Assembly: GCA_934433135.1 (NCBI GenBank)
Contig: CAKRZO010000005.1
Location: 1-64,000 of the forward strand
Reading direction: 5' to 3'
From: an uncultured Acetatifactor sp.
Lineage (GTDB): Bacteria > Bacillota > Clostridia > Lachnospirales > Lachnospiraceae
Length of the DNA stretch: 64,000 bases
The notes beneath the pieces are model-generated. The model did not search any database. It saw nothing but the letters and a program-made list of their open reading frames with translations, and had not been told where the DNA came from. Position numbers and translations under genes: made by a program. Shown piece after piece: positions 43,884 to 52,344 of this stretch. Each line of letters begins with the position of its first letter. Positions within the stretch are counted from its first letter, which is position 1.

Positions 43884-44729
43884 TTATCTTCCCAGAATTT
43901 CCTGCAGTTTGGAATATGCCAGTTTATAAGCCAGTATTCCGTTATTTTCTTTGCGTTTCTGTACATCCGGTTCCAGTTTCTCCAGTCCCGCAAAATTAGT
44001 AAGGTGCGGCTCTAAGCTTAAATATCCGTCATATCCGGAAGCATCCAGCAAAGCCAAAATCTTTGGTACATTACCCTGACCGTCTCCGGCCGGAACCACT
44101 TCCCCACTTTCCCATAAAGCATCCTTGACATGTACATAACGGATATAAGGCTTTAACATTTCATAAGCCTCCCTGGTATCCTGTTTGCACTGTACGAAAT
44201 TGGCAAAGTCAAAGGTACACTGGTAGTGCTCTCCGAAGAAGGCTTCCATAAGCTTCCTGCATCTGGGCGCCATATCTCCGTAGATTCCCTTTTCGTTTTC
44301 ATGAAGCAGGATTACATTCTGCTTTTTGGCATACTCCACCATTTGTTCCGTACGCTTAAAAACCTCGTCCTGATACTTTTCCGGGTCTTCCTCTTTGGGC
44401 ATATAGAAACTGAACATCCGGATATAAGGCGTGTTGAAAATCTTTGTCAGTTCCACGGTATGACAATATTTTTCAAAGTGCGGCACGAAATCCTCTGTAA
44501 TCTGAATTTTGCCGATCGGAGACCCCAGTGCAGACACTCCCACACCCGCTTCCTTCATTCTGTCATAAAATTCCGTCGCCTGAGCCTTTGTCATATCAGA
44601 CACATTGATCTCATCTGCCGCCCTAAGTTCGATAAACTTCTGTCCGATTTCCTGCAGCACATTAAGCTGCACGGAAAAATCCGGACTGATCTCGTCAGCA
44701 AATCCGCTGATTCTGCATTTATTTAACAT
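43884..44729 (-). CDS. TIM-barrel sugar isomerase/epimerase
   Basis: 281 residues of the AP-endonuclease-2-like sugar isomerase family. Metal-site candidates are Glu in FIELRAADEINV, Glu in ILLHENEKGIYGD, Asp/His in CTFDFANFVQ and YVHVKDALWE, and Glu in YLSLEPHL. It would isomerise, epimerise or eliminate on a keto sugar. It overlaps the preceding Gfo/Idh gene by 7 bases, so it is the last gene of the leftward operon starting at 47807. The substrate is unknown. Confidence 0.88.
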   Translation of the reverse strand: MLNKCRISGFADEISPDFSVQLNVLQEIGQKFIELRAADEINVSDMTKAQATEFYDRMKEAGVGVSALGSPIGKIQITEDFVPHFEKYCHTVELTKIFNTPYIRMFSFYMPKEEDPEKYQDEVFKRTEQMVEYAKKQNVILLHENEKGIYGDMAPRCRKLMEAFFGEHYQCTFDFANFVQCKQDTREAYEMLKPYIRYVHVKDALWESGEVVPAGDGQGNVPKILALLDASGYDGYLSLEPHLTNFAGLEKLEPDVQKRKENNGILAYKLAYSKLQEILGR

Positions 44730-45751
44730 ATATATGTATCCTCTCTCTTTCCATCTTTTTCCCTGGCAGACTGATAAATTTTAAGTAACAGCCATACGGT
44801 ATTCTCCAGCGTATCCACATTCATCGGATAGCGGCTGCCCTGTTCGACGCAACTGTAAAATTCTCTGATAGCCCGAAGATGCCCAGAGCCCCAGTAATCT
44901 TTCCCCAGCGTTTTCTCCGTCTGGAAAGTCATCTGCTTTTTCTGTGCGTCTCTGCTCCAGATCGTAACATTGGTATCCTCCAGCCTCACCCGTGCTTTCT
45001 CGCATTCCAGCTCAATCAACGGCGGCAGGTTCGTTACATAAGACGTTGTCGCATAAAAACAGCCTTTTGCTCCCGGCCAGGTAATATAAGCCGCCATGAT
45101 ATCTTCCACTTCAATGATACCTTTCAGATGCTGCGTATCCATAACGGCACAGACATCTTCCGGCTTTGCGCCTGTCAGATACTGCATCAGATCCAGTGTA
45201 TGCACTGACTGGTTCATTAACGCACCGCCGCCTTCGGTCTCCCATTTTCCTCTCCAGCCGCTCTGGGTATAATACGCTTCATCCCTGCTCCAGTTCACAA
45301 TACCGCGTACACCCAGAACCGCGCCGTAAGTTCCGGCAGCCAGCTGTTCCTTTACATAGCACACGTTGGCATTGTACCGGTTCTGGAAACAGATTCCCAG
45401 CTGTATTCCTTTTTCCTGTGCTTCTGCATCTGCTTTTTTTAATTCTTCCCACTGGGAAAAACGGATTGCGGGAGGTTTTTCCATAAAAACATGAACACTC
45501 TTTTTCAATGCCCTGACCGCCATAGGTGTGTGCAGATAATGAGGCGTGCAGATATGAAGCACGTCAATCTCCTCTCTTTCAAGCATCGTATCCAGATCAT
45601 AATAAGCTTTGGCATCGTACTGTGCGGCCAACGCATCTGCTTTTTCCGGAAGAATATCCGCCACAGCTGTAAGCTGTGCACCTTCCAATTGCTCCAATAC
45701 TTTTGCATGCACCTTTGCTATGGTGCCGCAACCGACAATCGCACTTTTCAT
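44723..45751 (-). CDS. Gfo/Idh/MocA-family sugar dehydrogenase (second copy)
   Basis: 342 residues. The Rossmann start AIVGCGTIAKVHAKVLEQL is clear. The family motif EKPP (VFMEKPPAIRFSQW), with its catalytic lysine, lies near residue 95. GGGALMNQSVHTLDLMQYL holds the second conserved histidine and aspartate. It uses NAD(P) to oxidise or reduce a sugar or glycoside carbon. ATG overlaps the upstream Gfo/Idh stop by 4 bases (ATGA). It is about one third identical to that gene by eye and clearly a paralogue. Confidence 0.92.
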   Translation of the reverse strand: MKSAIVGCGTIAKVHAKVLEQLEGAQLTAVADILPEKADALAAQYDAKAYYDLDTMLEREEIDVLHICTPHYLHTPMAVRALKKSVHVFMEKPPAIRFSQWEELKKADAEAQEKGIQLGICFQNRYNANVCYVKEQLAAGTYGAVLGVRGIVNWSRDEAYYTQSGWRGKWETEGGGALMNQSVHTLDLMQYLTGAKPEDVCAVMDTQHLKGIIEVEDIMAAYITWPGAKGCFYATTSYVTNLPPLIELECEKARVRLEDTNVTIWSRDAQKKQMTFQTEKTLGKDYWGSGHLRAIREFYSCVEQGSRYPMNVDTLENTVWLLLKIYQSAREKDGKREDTYIC

Positions 45752-46920
45752 CCTTTTGACCCATAACTTCCTTCAGTTGTAAATGTCACTTCCCGTACAT
45801 TTTCTTTTCTCCTGGAAGAAGCCCTTCTCTTATTTAACTCCTGCAGGAACAGTTCCTCATCAAAAGGAATTTCCACTGCTTTTCCGAGCCATCCGGACAA
45901 ATGCATGGCATTGGAAAGGGTAAGTCCTCTGATGCCTTCCTCTCCTCTTGCTACCAAAGGCTCTCCGCGAAGAATCGCTGCCGCAAAAGCTCTTAAGACT
46001 CCTACATGCTGAAGATTCTCACCTTCTGTTGTTACATCAATCCATTTTCCGGCGGGTACGGCAAATCCTTCTTTGGTGGTAAAGCAGAATTCTCTCTCGC
46101 TTACTTCCAGTTCGTAAACGGAAATTCTATCGTCTTCGCAGACAATCTTTGCTCTCTCCAGATCCACTTCAAACCGGTTGGTTCCGGGTGCGTCACCGGT
46201 GGAAGTAATGAATACGCCGGTTGCGCCATTGGGGTATTCCAGATAAGCGGTTACATCGTCTTCCACTTCGATATCATGCCATTTTCCTTCGTGGCAGAAT
46301 GCCTGCACCTTTGACGGCATACCGCAGATCCACTGAATCAGATCCAGCTGATGCGGGCACTGGTTCAAAAGAACTCCACCGCCTTCTCCGCTCCAGGTCG
46401 CTCTCCAGTCTCCGGAATCATAATAAGCCTGGGAACGGTACCAGTTGGTAATAATCCAGTTAACCCGTTTGATGGCACCGTAAGTTCCTCCGGTTACCAG
46501 TTCATGCATCTTGCGGTAAATCGGATTGGTTCTCTGGTTAAACATCATACCGAATACCAGATCCTTATGCTTTGCCGCTTCCTCGTTCATTTCCCTTACC
46601 TGCAGGGTATAAACACCGGCCGGCTTTTCGCACATCACATGCTTCCCGTTTTTCATGGCTGCAATCGCCAGACGGGGATGGTCATAATGCGGAACCGCAA
46701 TCAATACGGCATCCACACCTTCCCACGCAAGCAATTCATCACCGGATTCAAAAATTTTAACATCTTCAGGCAGATTCTCCTTTGCCCACTGTCTGCGGCT
46801 CTCTTTCAAATCCGCAACCGCCGCTATTTTTATTTCGGGAACCTTGTCCGCCAAAATGTTGCGTATATGGCCGGATCCCATATTTCCCACACCGATAATT
46901 CCTAATTTTACCTGTTCCAT
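45748..46920 (-). CDS. Gfo/Idh/MocA-family sugar dehydrogenase (first copy)
   Basis: 390 residues. The N-terminal GIIGVGNMGSGHIRNIL is the NAD(P) site. HVMCEKPAGVYTLQ carries the catalytic lysine, and GGGVLLNQCPHQLDLIQWI the second His/Asp motif. AYLEYPNGATGVFITSTGDAPG is the substrate-side beta sheet. It is longer than the second copy because of a C-terminal extension rich in Arg and Lys. It overlaps the next gene by 4 bases. A 131-base gap with a degenerate repeat separates it from the upstream isomerase. Confidence 0.92.
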   Translation of the reverse strand: MEQVKLGIIGVGNMGSGHIRNILADKVPEIKIAAVADLKESRRQWAKENLPEDVKIFESGDELLAWEGVDAVLIAVPHYDHPRLAIAAMKNGKHVMCEKPAGVYTLQVREMNEEAAKHKDLVFGMMFNQRTNPIYRKMHELVTGGTYGAIKRVNWIITNWYRSQAYYDSGDWRATWSGEGGGVLLNQCPHQLDLIQWICGMPSKVQAFCHEGKWHDIEVEDDVTAYLEYPNGATGVFITSTGDAPGTNRFEVDLERAKIVCEDDRISVYELEVSEREFCFTTKEGFAVPAGKWIDVTTEGENLQHVGVLRAFAAAILRGEPLVARGEEGIRGLTLSNAMHLSGWLGKAVEIPFDEELFLQELNKRRASSRRKENVREVTFTTEGSYGSKG

Positions 46921-46983
46921 TTTCTGCCTCTCCTTAGCGCATTCCTTTTTTACGTGTTATTTTCAAACAGTTCCAAATTGCAG

Positions 46984-47009
46984 CAATTCAGGCACGCCAT
47001 TCACAAAGC
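46984..47009. repeat. Degenerate dispersed repeat copy
   Basis: CAATTCAGGCACGCCATTCACAAAGC resembles CAGTTCAGATGCGCCATTC plus GCAAAGC of the 38038 element at most positions. CGTAACC at 47039-47045 may be the other end. It sits inside the sugar operon. Confidence 0.5.
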
Positions 47010-47051
47010 TTCTCGCATGCTTCACCACTGCTTTCTTTCGTAACCCTGCAT

Positions 47052-47807
47052 TTAATAACCGAGACTTCTGACATATTTTAAGCTCTTGTCAAGGCAGATA
47101 AAAGGAAATTCTCTGCAGGTATCCTGTTCTACCAGTGCATATTCACAGTTGCTGTTCTCAAAAGCTTTCATGATAGCCGGGAAGTTCATATTGCCTTCGC
47201 CGACCGGAGCCATAACGGTATCGCCTTTAACAACCGCTCTGTCCTTTAAATGTACGCAGGGAATTCTGTCCTTGCATTTTTCAATCCACTGACAGACATC
47301 CGCGCCGGCGGTCTGCAGCCAATAGGTATCCAGGGTAATTCCCATTTCATCCGGTGCAAAGCTTTCCAGCAGTTCATCCATGAAATACTTGCCGTTAACT
47401 TTTTCAAATTCAAAAGCATGATTATGGTACATAAAAAGCATGCCTGCTTCTTTCATCTTCTTTACCGGCTCTTTGAAATCTTCCTTAAAATATCCGATCC
47501 ATTCACCGCATCTGTATTTATCCGGCATAGCGCCCAATCCGATGTACTTACAGCCCATAAGCTTATGTTCTGCGATTAACTGATCGGTATCGTAAAGGAT
47601 CCGGTCAATGCTGCTGTGTGTCAGCACGATTTTCAATCCATACTCCTTGCAGATATCTGCAGCGACCTGCGCCGTCACGTCCTTTCCTACTGCGGAAAGC
47701 TGTACGCAGGAATAGCCCATATCTGCAATCTTTTTCATAGAACGACGAAAGTCCTCTTTTGTCTGGGTATACGCTCTGATCGTATATAACTGTGCTCCGA
47801 TTTCCAT
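47052..47807 (-). CDS. TIM-barrel sugar isomerase/epimerase (IolE/inosose-like)
   Basis: About 251 residues. It begins EIGAQLYTIRAYTQTKEDF, typical of the family. Candidate metal ligands are His in FMYHNHAFEF, Asp in ITLDTYWLQTAG, His in PCVHLKDRA and Glu in YALVEQDTC. It should act on a keto sugar, an inosose or a 3-keto-glycoside. ATG 47807 has GGAGG five bases upstream; an in-frame ATG four codons earlier is rejected. It appears to be the first gene of the leftward operon with two Gfo/Idh dehydrogenases and a second isomerase. Confidence 0.88.
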   Translation of the reverse strand: MEIGAQLYTIRAYTQTKEDFRRSMKKIADMGYSCVQLSAVGKDVTAQVAADICKEYGLKIVLTHSSIDRILYDTDQLIAEHKLMGCKYIGLGAMPDKYRCGEWIGYFKEDFKEPVKKMKEAGMLFMYHNHAFEFEKVNGKYFMDELLESFAPDEMGITLDTYWLQTAGADVCQWIEKCKDRIPCVHLKDRAVVKGDTVMAPVGEGNMNFPAIMKAFENSNCEYALVEQDTCREFPFICLDKSLKYVRSLGY

Positions 47808-47990
47808 TATTTCCTCCATTCTGCAGGCAGCTTTTTATTTTACCAGAACTCCCTTTCCGGAGACTCTGCGGATGCCAGCCCCTGTTGATTCCTTGTTATC
47901 ATAAAACTATTCTTATCATACAATGAACCTGACAAAAAAACGATTGCAAATATAAGGAAATAGTTTGCAGATATAGCCCTTTTATATCAT

Positions 47991-48021
47991 AAAAAGCCGC
48001 TGAGAAATTTCCCATCGGCTC
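47991..48021 (-). terminator. Leftward terminator after the XRE/DUF6036 remnant
   Basis: Read leftward, AGCCG...CGGCT arms enclose a GGGAAATTTCTC inner stem, and TTTTTATGAT follows. It ends the transcript of the truncated pair. Confidence 0.8.
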
Positions 48022-48031
48022 GTTGTTATTA

Positions 48032-48112
48032 TTAAATTTTTCGAAATTCTTTTGCGAGTTTGCTCAGGCAGGCGTCTAAGTTTTCTTTTGTAAATACAAT
48101 ATCAGTAGACAT
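48032..48112 (-). pseudogene. 5' remnant of a DUF6036-like nucleotidyltransferase gene
   Basis: A 26-codon frame reads MSTDIVFTKENLDACLSKLA then KEFRKI and stop. From memory this matches the N-terminus of DUF6036/AbiEii-like nucleotidyltransferases, where the sequence continues about 170 residues. The rest is missing and a terminator follows 11 bases later. The frame overlaps the upstream XRE gene by 11 bases, as in an intact two-gene operon. That points to the deletion of a toxin-like partner. No database check was possible. Confidence 0.65.
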
Positions 48113-48689
48113 TTCTTACCTCGCTTTCTGCTATATTAAAGTGTAAAAATTCAGGTATGGCATTTTTCACACACTCCCTGCGGTTCTTATCGGTTTTTGC
48201 AGCCGCATCCGAAAGCACAACGCCTGCAGGATAGATAATTTTTTGCAGCTTTTGAGCACGGATATCATTATACCCCGTGCAAAGAGGCACATCATTTTCT
48301 CTCGACAGATAATCCACCATAGCAAGGAGATAGAAAGCTTCCGCATACCATTTGCGGTTATACAAAGTTCTGACCTCGTTCGTTGTGAGCGTATCTATAA
48401 TAAAATCAATATCGCCTTTGTCTTTTACAAGGTGACAGACATTGCTCTTGAACACCTCAAAGGAAGGTCTTTTCGGTTGCGGGGCAGCAGTCTCAATTTC
48501 CTGCTCGATCAAACTTTCCATAGAAACGCCGAGCACCTTTGCGATCTTATATATGGTATCGGCAGAACACTTTTCAATACGCGCCTTGCGACTGCATATG
48601 TCTATTACGGTAGTTTGGGGAATGCCGCTTTCCTTAGCAAGACGATATTTGGATATTTTTTTTTCGGTCAATAAATCGTTAAGATACAT
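48102..48689 (-). CDS. XRE-family regulator, antitoxin-like
   Basis: 195 residues. The N-terminal helix-turn-helix is clear: ISKYRLAKESGIPQTTVIDI to DTIYKIAKVLGVSMESLIEQ. The C-terminal 110 residues are helical and of unknown family, with VRTLYNRKWYAEAFYLLAMVDYLSREN. This arrangement is typical of antitoxin-like genes placed before a DUF6036/AbiEii nucleotidyltransferase, whose remnant overlaps the 3' end. A good ribosome site is seen (GAGGTGAAAG). It may now be an orphan repressor or solitary antitoxin. Confidence 0.85.
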   Translation of the reverse strand: MYLNDLLTEKKISKYRLAKESGIPQTTVIDICSRKARIEKCSADTIYKIAKVLGVSMESLIEQEIETAAPQPKRPSFEVFKSNVCHLVKDKGDIDFIIDTLTTNEVRTLYNRKWYAEAFYLLAMVDYLSRENDVPLCTGYNDIRAQKLQKIIYPAGVVLSDAAAKTDKNRRECVKNAIPEFLHFNIAESEVRNVY

Positions 48690-49447
48690 CTTTCACCACC
48701 TCTGTACTATTACCATATCGGTTAACCGATCTATTGTCAATAGTATTTCCAAAAGAATTTTCGATTATTTTTTACATGAATTAATCCGGCTTGCGGAAAA
48801 TGCATGTAAATATCAAAAAAATGCGGGTGCGTGGATAGCTGCATGGACAGCCGCATAAACAGTTCCATTCGGGAAAAGAAGCCGGTACGGAAACACGGAA
48901 AAGAAAAAGAAACGGGGAATGGCAGCGAAGATGGAAGAAGAGAGATTGAAATATCTGAAAAAAAGTATCAGCCGATATCTTCACGAAAAGTGTGTTCTGT
49001 GTCAGATCATAGCACTGAAGCATAGGACGCAGGAGCGCTTCTTTTGCGGAAAAATCGTCTGCGGCAGACTTTTTGGGTGAACCATTTTCTATGAGCAGCT
49101 GAAAAAGCAGGAACCTCCGGTTACTTTGTGCCGACAGCTCCTGCCGCCCCTTGTGATCTGTCTGGAAGAACTTTTCGCCGGTTGGATGCAGCTGCCGGGA
49201 CGGGACTGTCTGAATGAAAATGACTGCATCCTGGCATACATGGAAAATCACTACACACCTTACGCCGGAAGAGGTGGCAGAGCTGATGGTCATGATGCCC
49301 CACTCTTTTTCTTGCTTTTTGCAGGAAACTGTGTTACCCTTTTTATGCGCGATCTGTAGCATAAGAGTTCCCTGTGCAGACCTGATAACAAGTCGCTTCG
49401 GGTGTTCTCGGTTGGTCTGCGCAAGTAAGCTGCAAAGGAGTCTCCAT
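48690..49447. other. Gene-poor region with probable decayed gene
   Basis: The first 100 bases are AT-rich and probably hold the XRE promoter. From 48919 a 53-codon rightward frame (MEEERLKYLKKSISRYLHEK part) ends at TGA 49080. The same strand then continues in protein-like frames: QLLPPLVICLEELFAGWMQL, and after an apparent shift near 49250, HLTPEEVAELMVMMP. This looks like one gene broken by a stop and a frameshift, family unrecognised. A leftward 193-codon frame covering the area has poor protein character and was not called. Confidence 0.45.
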
Positions 49448-50275
49448 ATGCAATACTTTATCGATGTTCAGGGAAAACTACCCATTGTTGAGTTTAAGAC
49501 AACCTACCAGGCTGACAGAAATTTTGCCATTCATTACCATAGAAACTATGAATTATATTACTTTGTGGAAGGGGATGCCGATTATCTGGTGGAAGGCAAA
49601 GAATACCATTTAACGCCCAACAGTCTTCTTCTGTTGTCCCCTTATGCTTTTCACGGTGTCCGGATCAATTCTTCGAAGCCCTATACCCGGTGTGCCGTTC
49701 ATTTTTCATCGGAGTACTTGTCGCCGGAACATCGTTCCCTGCTGCTGAGTCCTTTTCCCGGCAGCCAGATCAACAATCCGCAGGAAATTTTTTACGAGCA
49801 TACCGAATCCTTCGGACTGAAGCTTTATTTAGAGCACCTGATTGTCTCCCAAAAGCAGCCTTCTCCCGTGCGGGAAGAATTGTATACCATCTATATGGAA
49901 GCTCTTCTTTCCCAGATTTATATCATGAGCCGGACGCTGACTCCCTCCTGCGTTACCAACAGCACTCCCGATACCATCCGGGAAGTGTTAAATTATCTGA
50001 ATGCCCATATTACGGAAAACATCACCCTGGATGCGCTTTCCGAGCGCTTTTTTATCAGTAAATACTATATGAACCGAGCCTTTAAAAAGGCAACCGGTTC
50101 TACTGTCATTGAATATCTTCTTTATAAAAGGGTGATTCTGGCAAGATACTTCCTGCACAACGGAATGACTGCCGCAGAAGCCGCCGTTCAGGCCGGTTTC
50201 GGAGACTATTCCGGCTTCTACCGCGCCCACCGCAAACTGTTCGGCTGCGGCCCCGGGAAAGAGAGGAACGGGTAA
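49448..50275 (+). CDS. AraC-family transcriptional regulator with cupin sensor
   Basis: About 275 residues. The cupin domain has FAIHYHRNYELYYFVEGDAD and NSLLLLSPYAFHGVRI. The C-terminal helix-turn-helix pair starts LNAHITENITLDALSERFFI and continues YYMNRAFKKATGSTV and VQAGFGDYSGFYRAHRKLFG. ATG 49448 has AAAGGAG seven bases upstream; a longer in-frame extension is part of the decayed region. It converges with the 50.3-63.4 kb glycan operon and may regulate it, although such regulators often act on divergent genes instead. Confidence 0.92.
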   Translation: MQYFIDVQGKLPIVEFKTTYQADRNFAIHYHRNYELYYFVEGDADYLVEGKEYHLTPNSLLLLSPYAFHGVRINSSKPYTRCAVHFSSEYLSPEHRSLLLSPFPGSQINNPQEIFYEHTESFGLKLYLEHLIVSQKQPSPVREELYTIYMEALLSQIYIMSRTLTPSCVTNSTPDTIREVLNYLNAHITENITLDALSERFFISKYYMNRAFKKATGSTVIEYLLYKRVILARYFLHNGMTAAEAAVQAGFGDYSGFYRAHRKLFGCGPGKERNG

Positions 50276-50295
50276 AAGTTGGCAATAGCTGAAAA

Positions 50296-51282
50296 TCAGT
50301 TTTTGACTTCAAGAACAACTTTTCCGATGTTTTCGCCCCTTTGAAGTATAGCGTGTGCTTCCTCTGCCTGCTGAATCGGTAAAACCTTATAAATTGTGGG
50401 TTTAACAAGTCCAGCTTCGATTTTGGGAAATACTTTTTCTACAAGCTCTGCAAGTATCTGCGCTTTAACGGCCGGAATTCTTGATCGCAGTGTTGAGCCG
50501 ATAATTCTTACATTTCGTACATAAATATTTTTAAGGTCAATTTCCGTTTTTTGACCTGCCAAGGCTGCAATCATTATCCATCTTGCACCGTGCGTCAGAT
50601 ACGGCAAACATTCACCCATATGCTCTCCTCCCAGACAATCTATCGCTACCTCAACTCCATGCCCGTTTTCAAGCTCCATTTTCAGCACATCCGCTGTTTT
50701 TTCTTTTGATGTATTAATTATCACATCAGCGCCCAAATGCTTTATAGACTCAGCTATTTCGTCCGACAGAACTGACGTTATTACTCTTATTCCGAACGCT
50801 TTAGCCATTGGAATTATTACGCTTGCCAGGCCGCTTGCACCTGCATGCATTAAAAGTGTGTTATTCTCTTTTATTTTTCCTTCCATAAATAGATTTAAAT
50901 ACGCAGTAGCAAACGCTTCTGGGATTGCAGCTGCCTCAATCATCGTACAATTTTGAGGAACCGGCATAAGCATATCATATTTTACGGCAACATACTCCGC
51001 ATAGCCTCCTCCTCCCAAAAGCGCACAAACTTTATCACCGATTTTCCATTTTGATTTTTCTTTTGCAGCATTTCCGATTTGAACAATTTCGCCAGATACT
51101 TCAAGTCCCATCCATTCCGGTGCCCCGGACGGCGGCGGATAATCACCGTCTCTTTGCATCAGATCCGCGCGATTTAACGCTACAGCATGGATCTTAACCA
51201 AAACATCCTCAACTGAAACGATCGGATCGCCGACATCAGACCAACTCAAGGACTTGTCATCGTTTATCAGTATTGCTTTCAT
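50296..51282 (-). CDS. Zinc-free quinone oxidoreductase-like MDR dehydrogenase
   Basis: 328 residues of the PIG3/quinone-oxidoreductase branch. Features: ALNRADLMQRDGDYPPPSG, GLEVSGEIVQIG, and the NADPH site LLMHAGASGLASVIIPMAKA with AxxGxxS. The structural zinc cysteines found in alcohol dehydrogenases are absent. It would reduce an enone or quinone. It is the last gene of the nine-gene leftward locus, 19 bases after the epimerase gene. In that context it could reduce an unsaturated sugar product; this is speculation. Confidence 0.9.
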   Translation of the reverse strand: MKAILINDDKSLSWSDVGDPIVSVEDVLVKIHAVALNRADLMQRDGDYPPPSGAPEWMGLEVSGEIVQIGNAAKEKSKWKIGDKVCALLGGGGYAEYVAVKYDMLMPVPQNCTMIEAAAIPEAFATAYLNLFMEGKIKENNTLLMHAGASGLASVIIPMAKAFGIRVITSVLSDEIAESIKHLGADVIINTSKEKTADVLKMELENGHGVEVAIDCLGGEHMGECLPYLTHGARWIMIAALAGQKTEIDLKNIYVRNVRIIGSTLRSRIPAVKAQILAELVEKVFPKIEAGLVKPTIYKVLPIQQAEEAHAILQRGENIGKVVLEVKN

Positions 51283-51301
51283 TGTCTTACCATCCTTTAC
51301 T

Positions 51302-52285
51302 TTATAATTTTTCTATGATTTTATCCATTCTTTGGGATATATCATTATCGTTCCATAGAAACTCCTTCGGTAAAGCATCAAGTTCCGTTTTCAAACCTTT
51401 CTTCAACGGCATTAAATCCGATTGAGAGAGACCTGTTACCGACAAAATTTTCGAATTATCAATAATTCTGTCATAACATCTGTCATATTTTAATTGATAT
51501 GTCATATAGTCGGCAATTTTTAGAAAAGTATCATTGTCTACAGGGATACATTCAAGCCCTAAAAACTCTTTATAGTACCCGGCAATTGTCTCCCATGTCT
51601 GATGCTCCGACGTAGAAACGGTAAACGCTTCACACATTGCTTTTTCATTCCCTATTAACCGTGAAATCATTTTGGCTACATCACCGCCCCAGCTCATCGT
51701 TGCAGAGTGTTTCATGGCATCCCTTGGAACAATGACCGGAAGCCCTAATTTTGCTCGCCGCACAAACACAGGCGCTTCAAGCGTTGTAAGTTGAAATCTA
51801 TACTTTGAATATGTAACTGCCGGGCGTACAATAGTCCAGTTTTGATATTTCGATGCAGAAAGGATATTTTCACATCTTGCCTTAAATAATCCATATTCTT
51901 CCATTGTAAGATACATGCCGTCTTTTGATGCATCAATCAGCCTCGGTGAAGTTTCACGGATAGGGATTTCTTCATTTGCATAAACTCTGTATGTTGATAA
52001 AAATATGTAATGCTCCGTATTTTTAAGAAACATTTCAAACCTTTCTGCAAACTGCAATGTTGTATAAACCATAAAATCAACAATCGCATCATACTTATTT
52101 TTCAGGATATCATTCATTATGTTTCTATCCATTGCATTTTTTTGTATATAACGGAGCCTCTTTTGGTCGGAAACGATACTATCTAATGTCATTACATCGA
52201 CTTCATATCCCAGTTTCAAAAGTTCCGGAATAAGATATACTCCCATTGCTCCGGTTCCGCCCATTAACAATACTTTCCTGTTCAT
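51302..52285 (-). CDS. NAD-dependent epimerase/reductase (SDR family)
   Basis: 327 residues of an extended/atypical SDR. The N-terminal VLLMGGTGAMGVYLIPELLK binds NAD(P). The active-site motif reads EEYGLFKARCE (Tyr-xxx-Lys), preceded by FLSTYRVYANE. It resembles the NAD-dependent epimerase/dehydratase family acting on sugar nucleotides or sugar derivatives. AAGGAAGG precedes the ATG. It lies between a dehydroquinase-like protein and a quinone reductase, in the glycan operon. Confidence 0.88.
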   Translation of the reverse strand: MNRKVLLMGGTGAMGVYLIPELLKLGYEVDVMTLDSIVSDQKRLRYIQKNAMDRNIMNDILKNKYDAIVDFMVYTTLQFAERFEMFLKNTEHYIFLSTYRVYANEEIPIRETSPRLIDASKDGMYLTMEEYGLFKARCENILSASKYQNWTIVRPAVTYSKYRFQLTTLEAPVFVRRAKLGLPVIVPRDAMKHSATMSWGGDVAKMISRLIGNEKAMCEAFTVSTSEHQTWETIAGYYKEFLGLECIPVDNDTFLKIADYMTYQLKYDRCYDRIIDNSKILSVTGLSQSDLMPLKKGLKTELDALPKEFLWNDNDISQRMDKIIEKL

Positions 52286-52344
52286 TTTTTATCCTTCCTT
52301 TTCCTAATTTGCAACAATTCAGATGCGTAGTTTTCAATCACCGA

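Noticed and set aside
48781..49362. Leftward 193-codon frame in a gene-poor region
   Set aside because: It has no ribosome site and an unlikely protein composition; the opposite strand has more protein-like segments.
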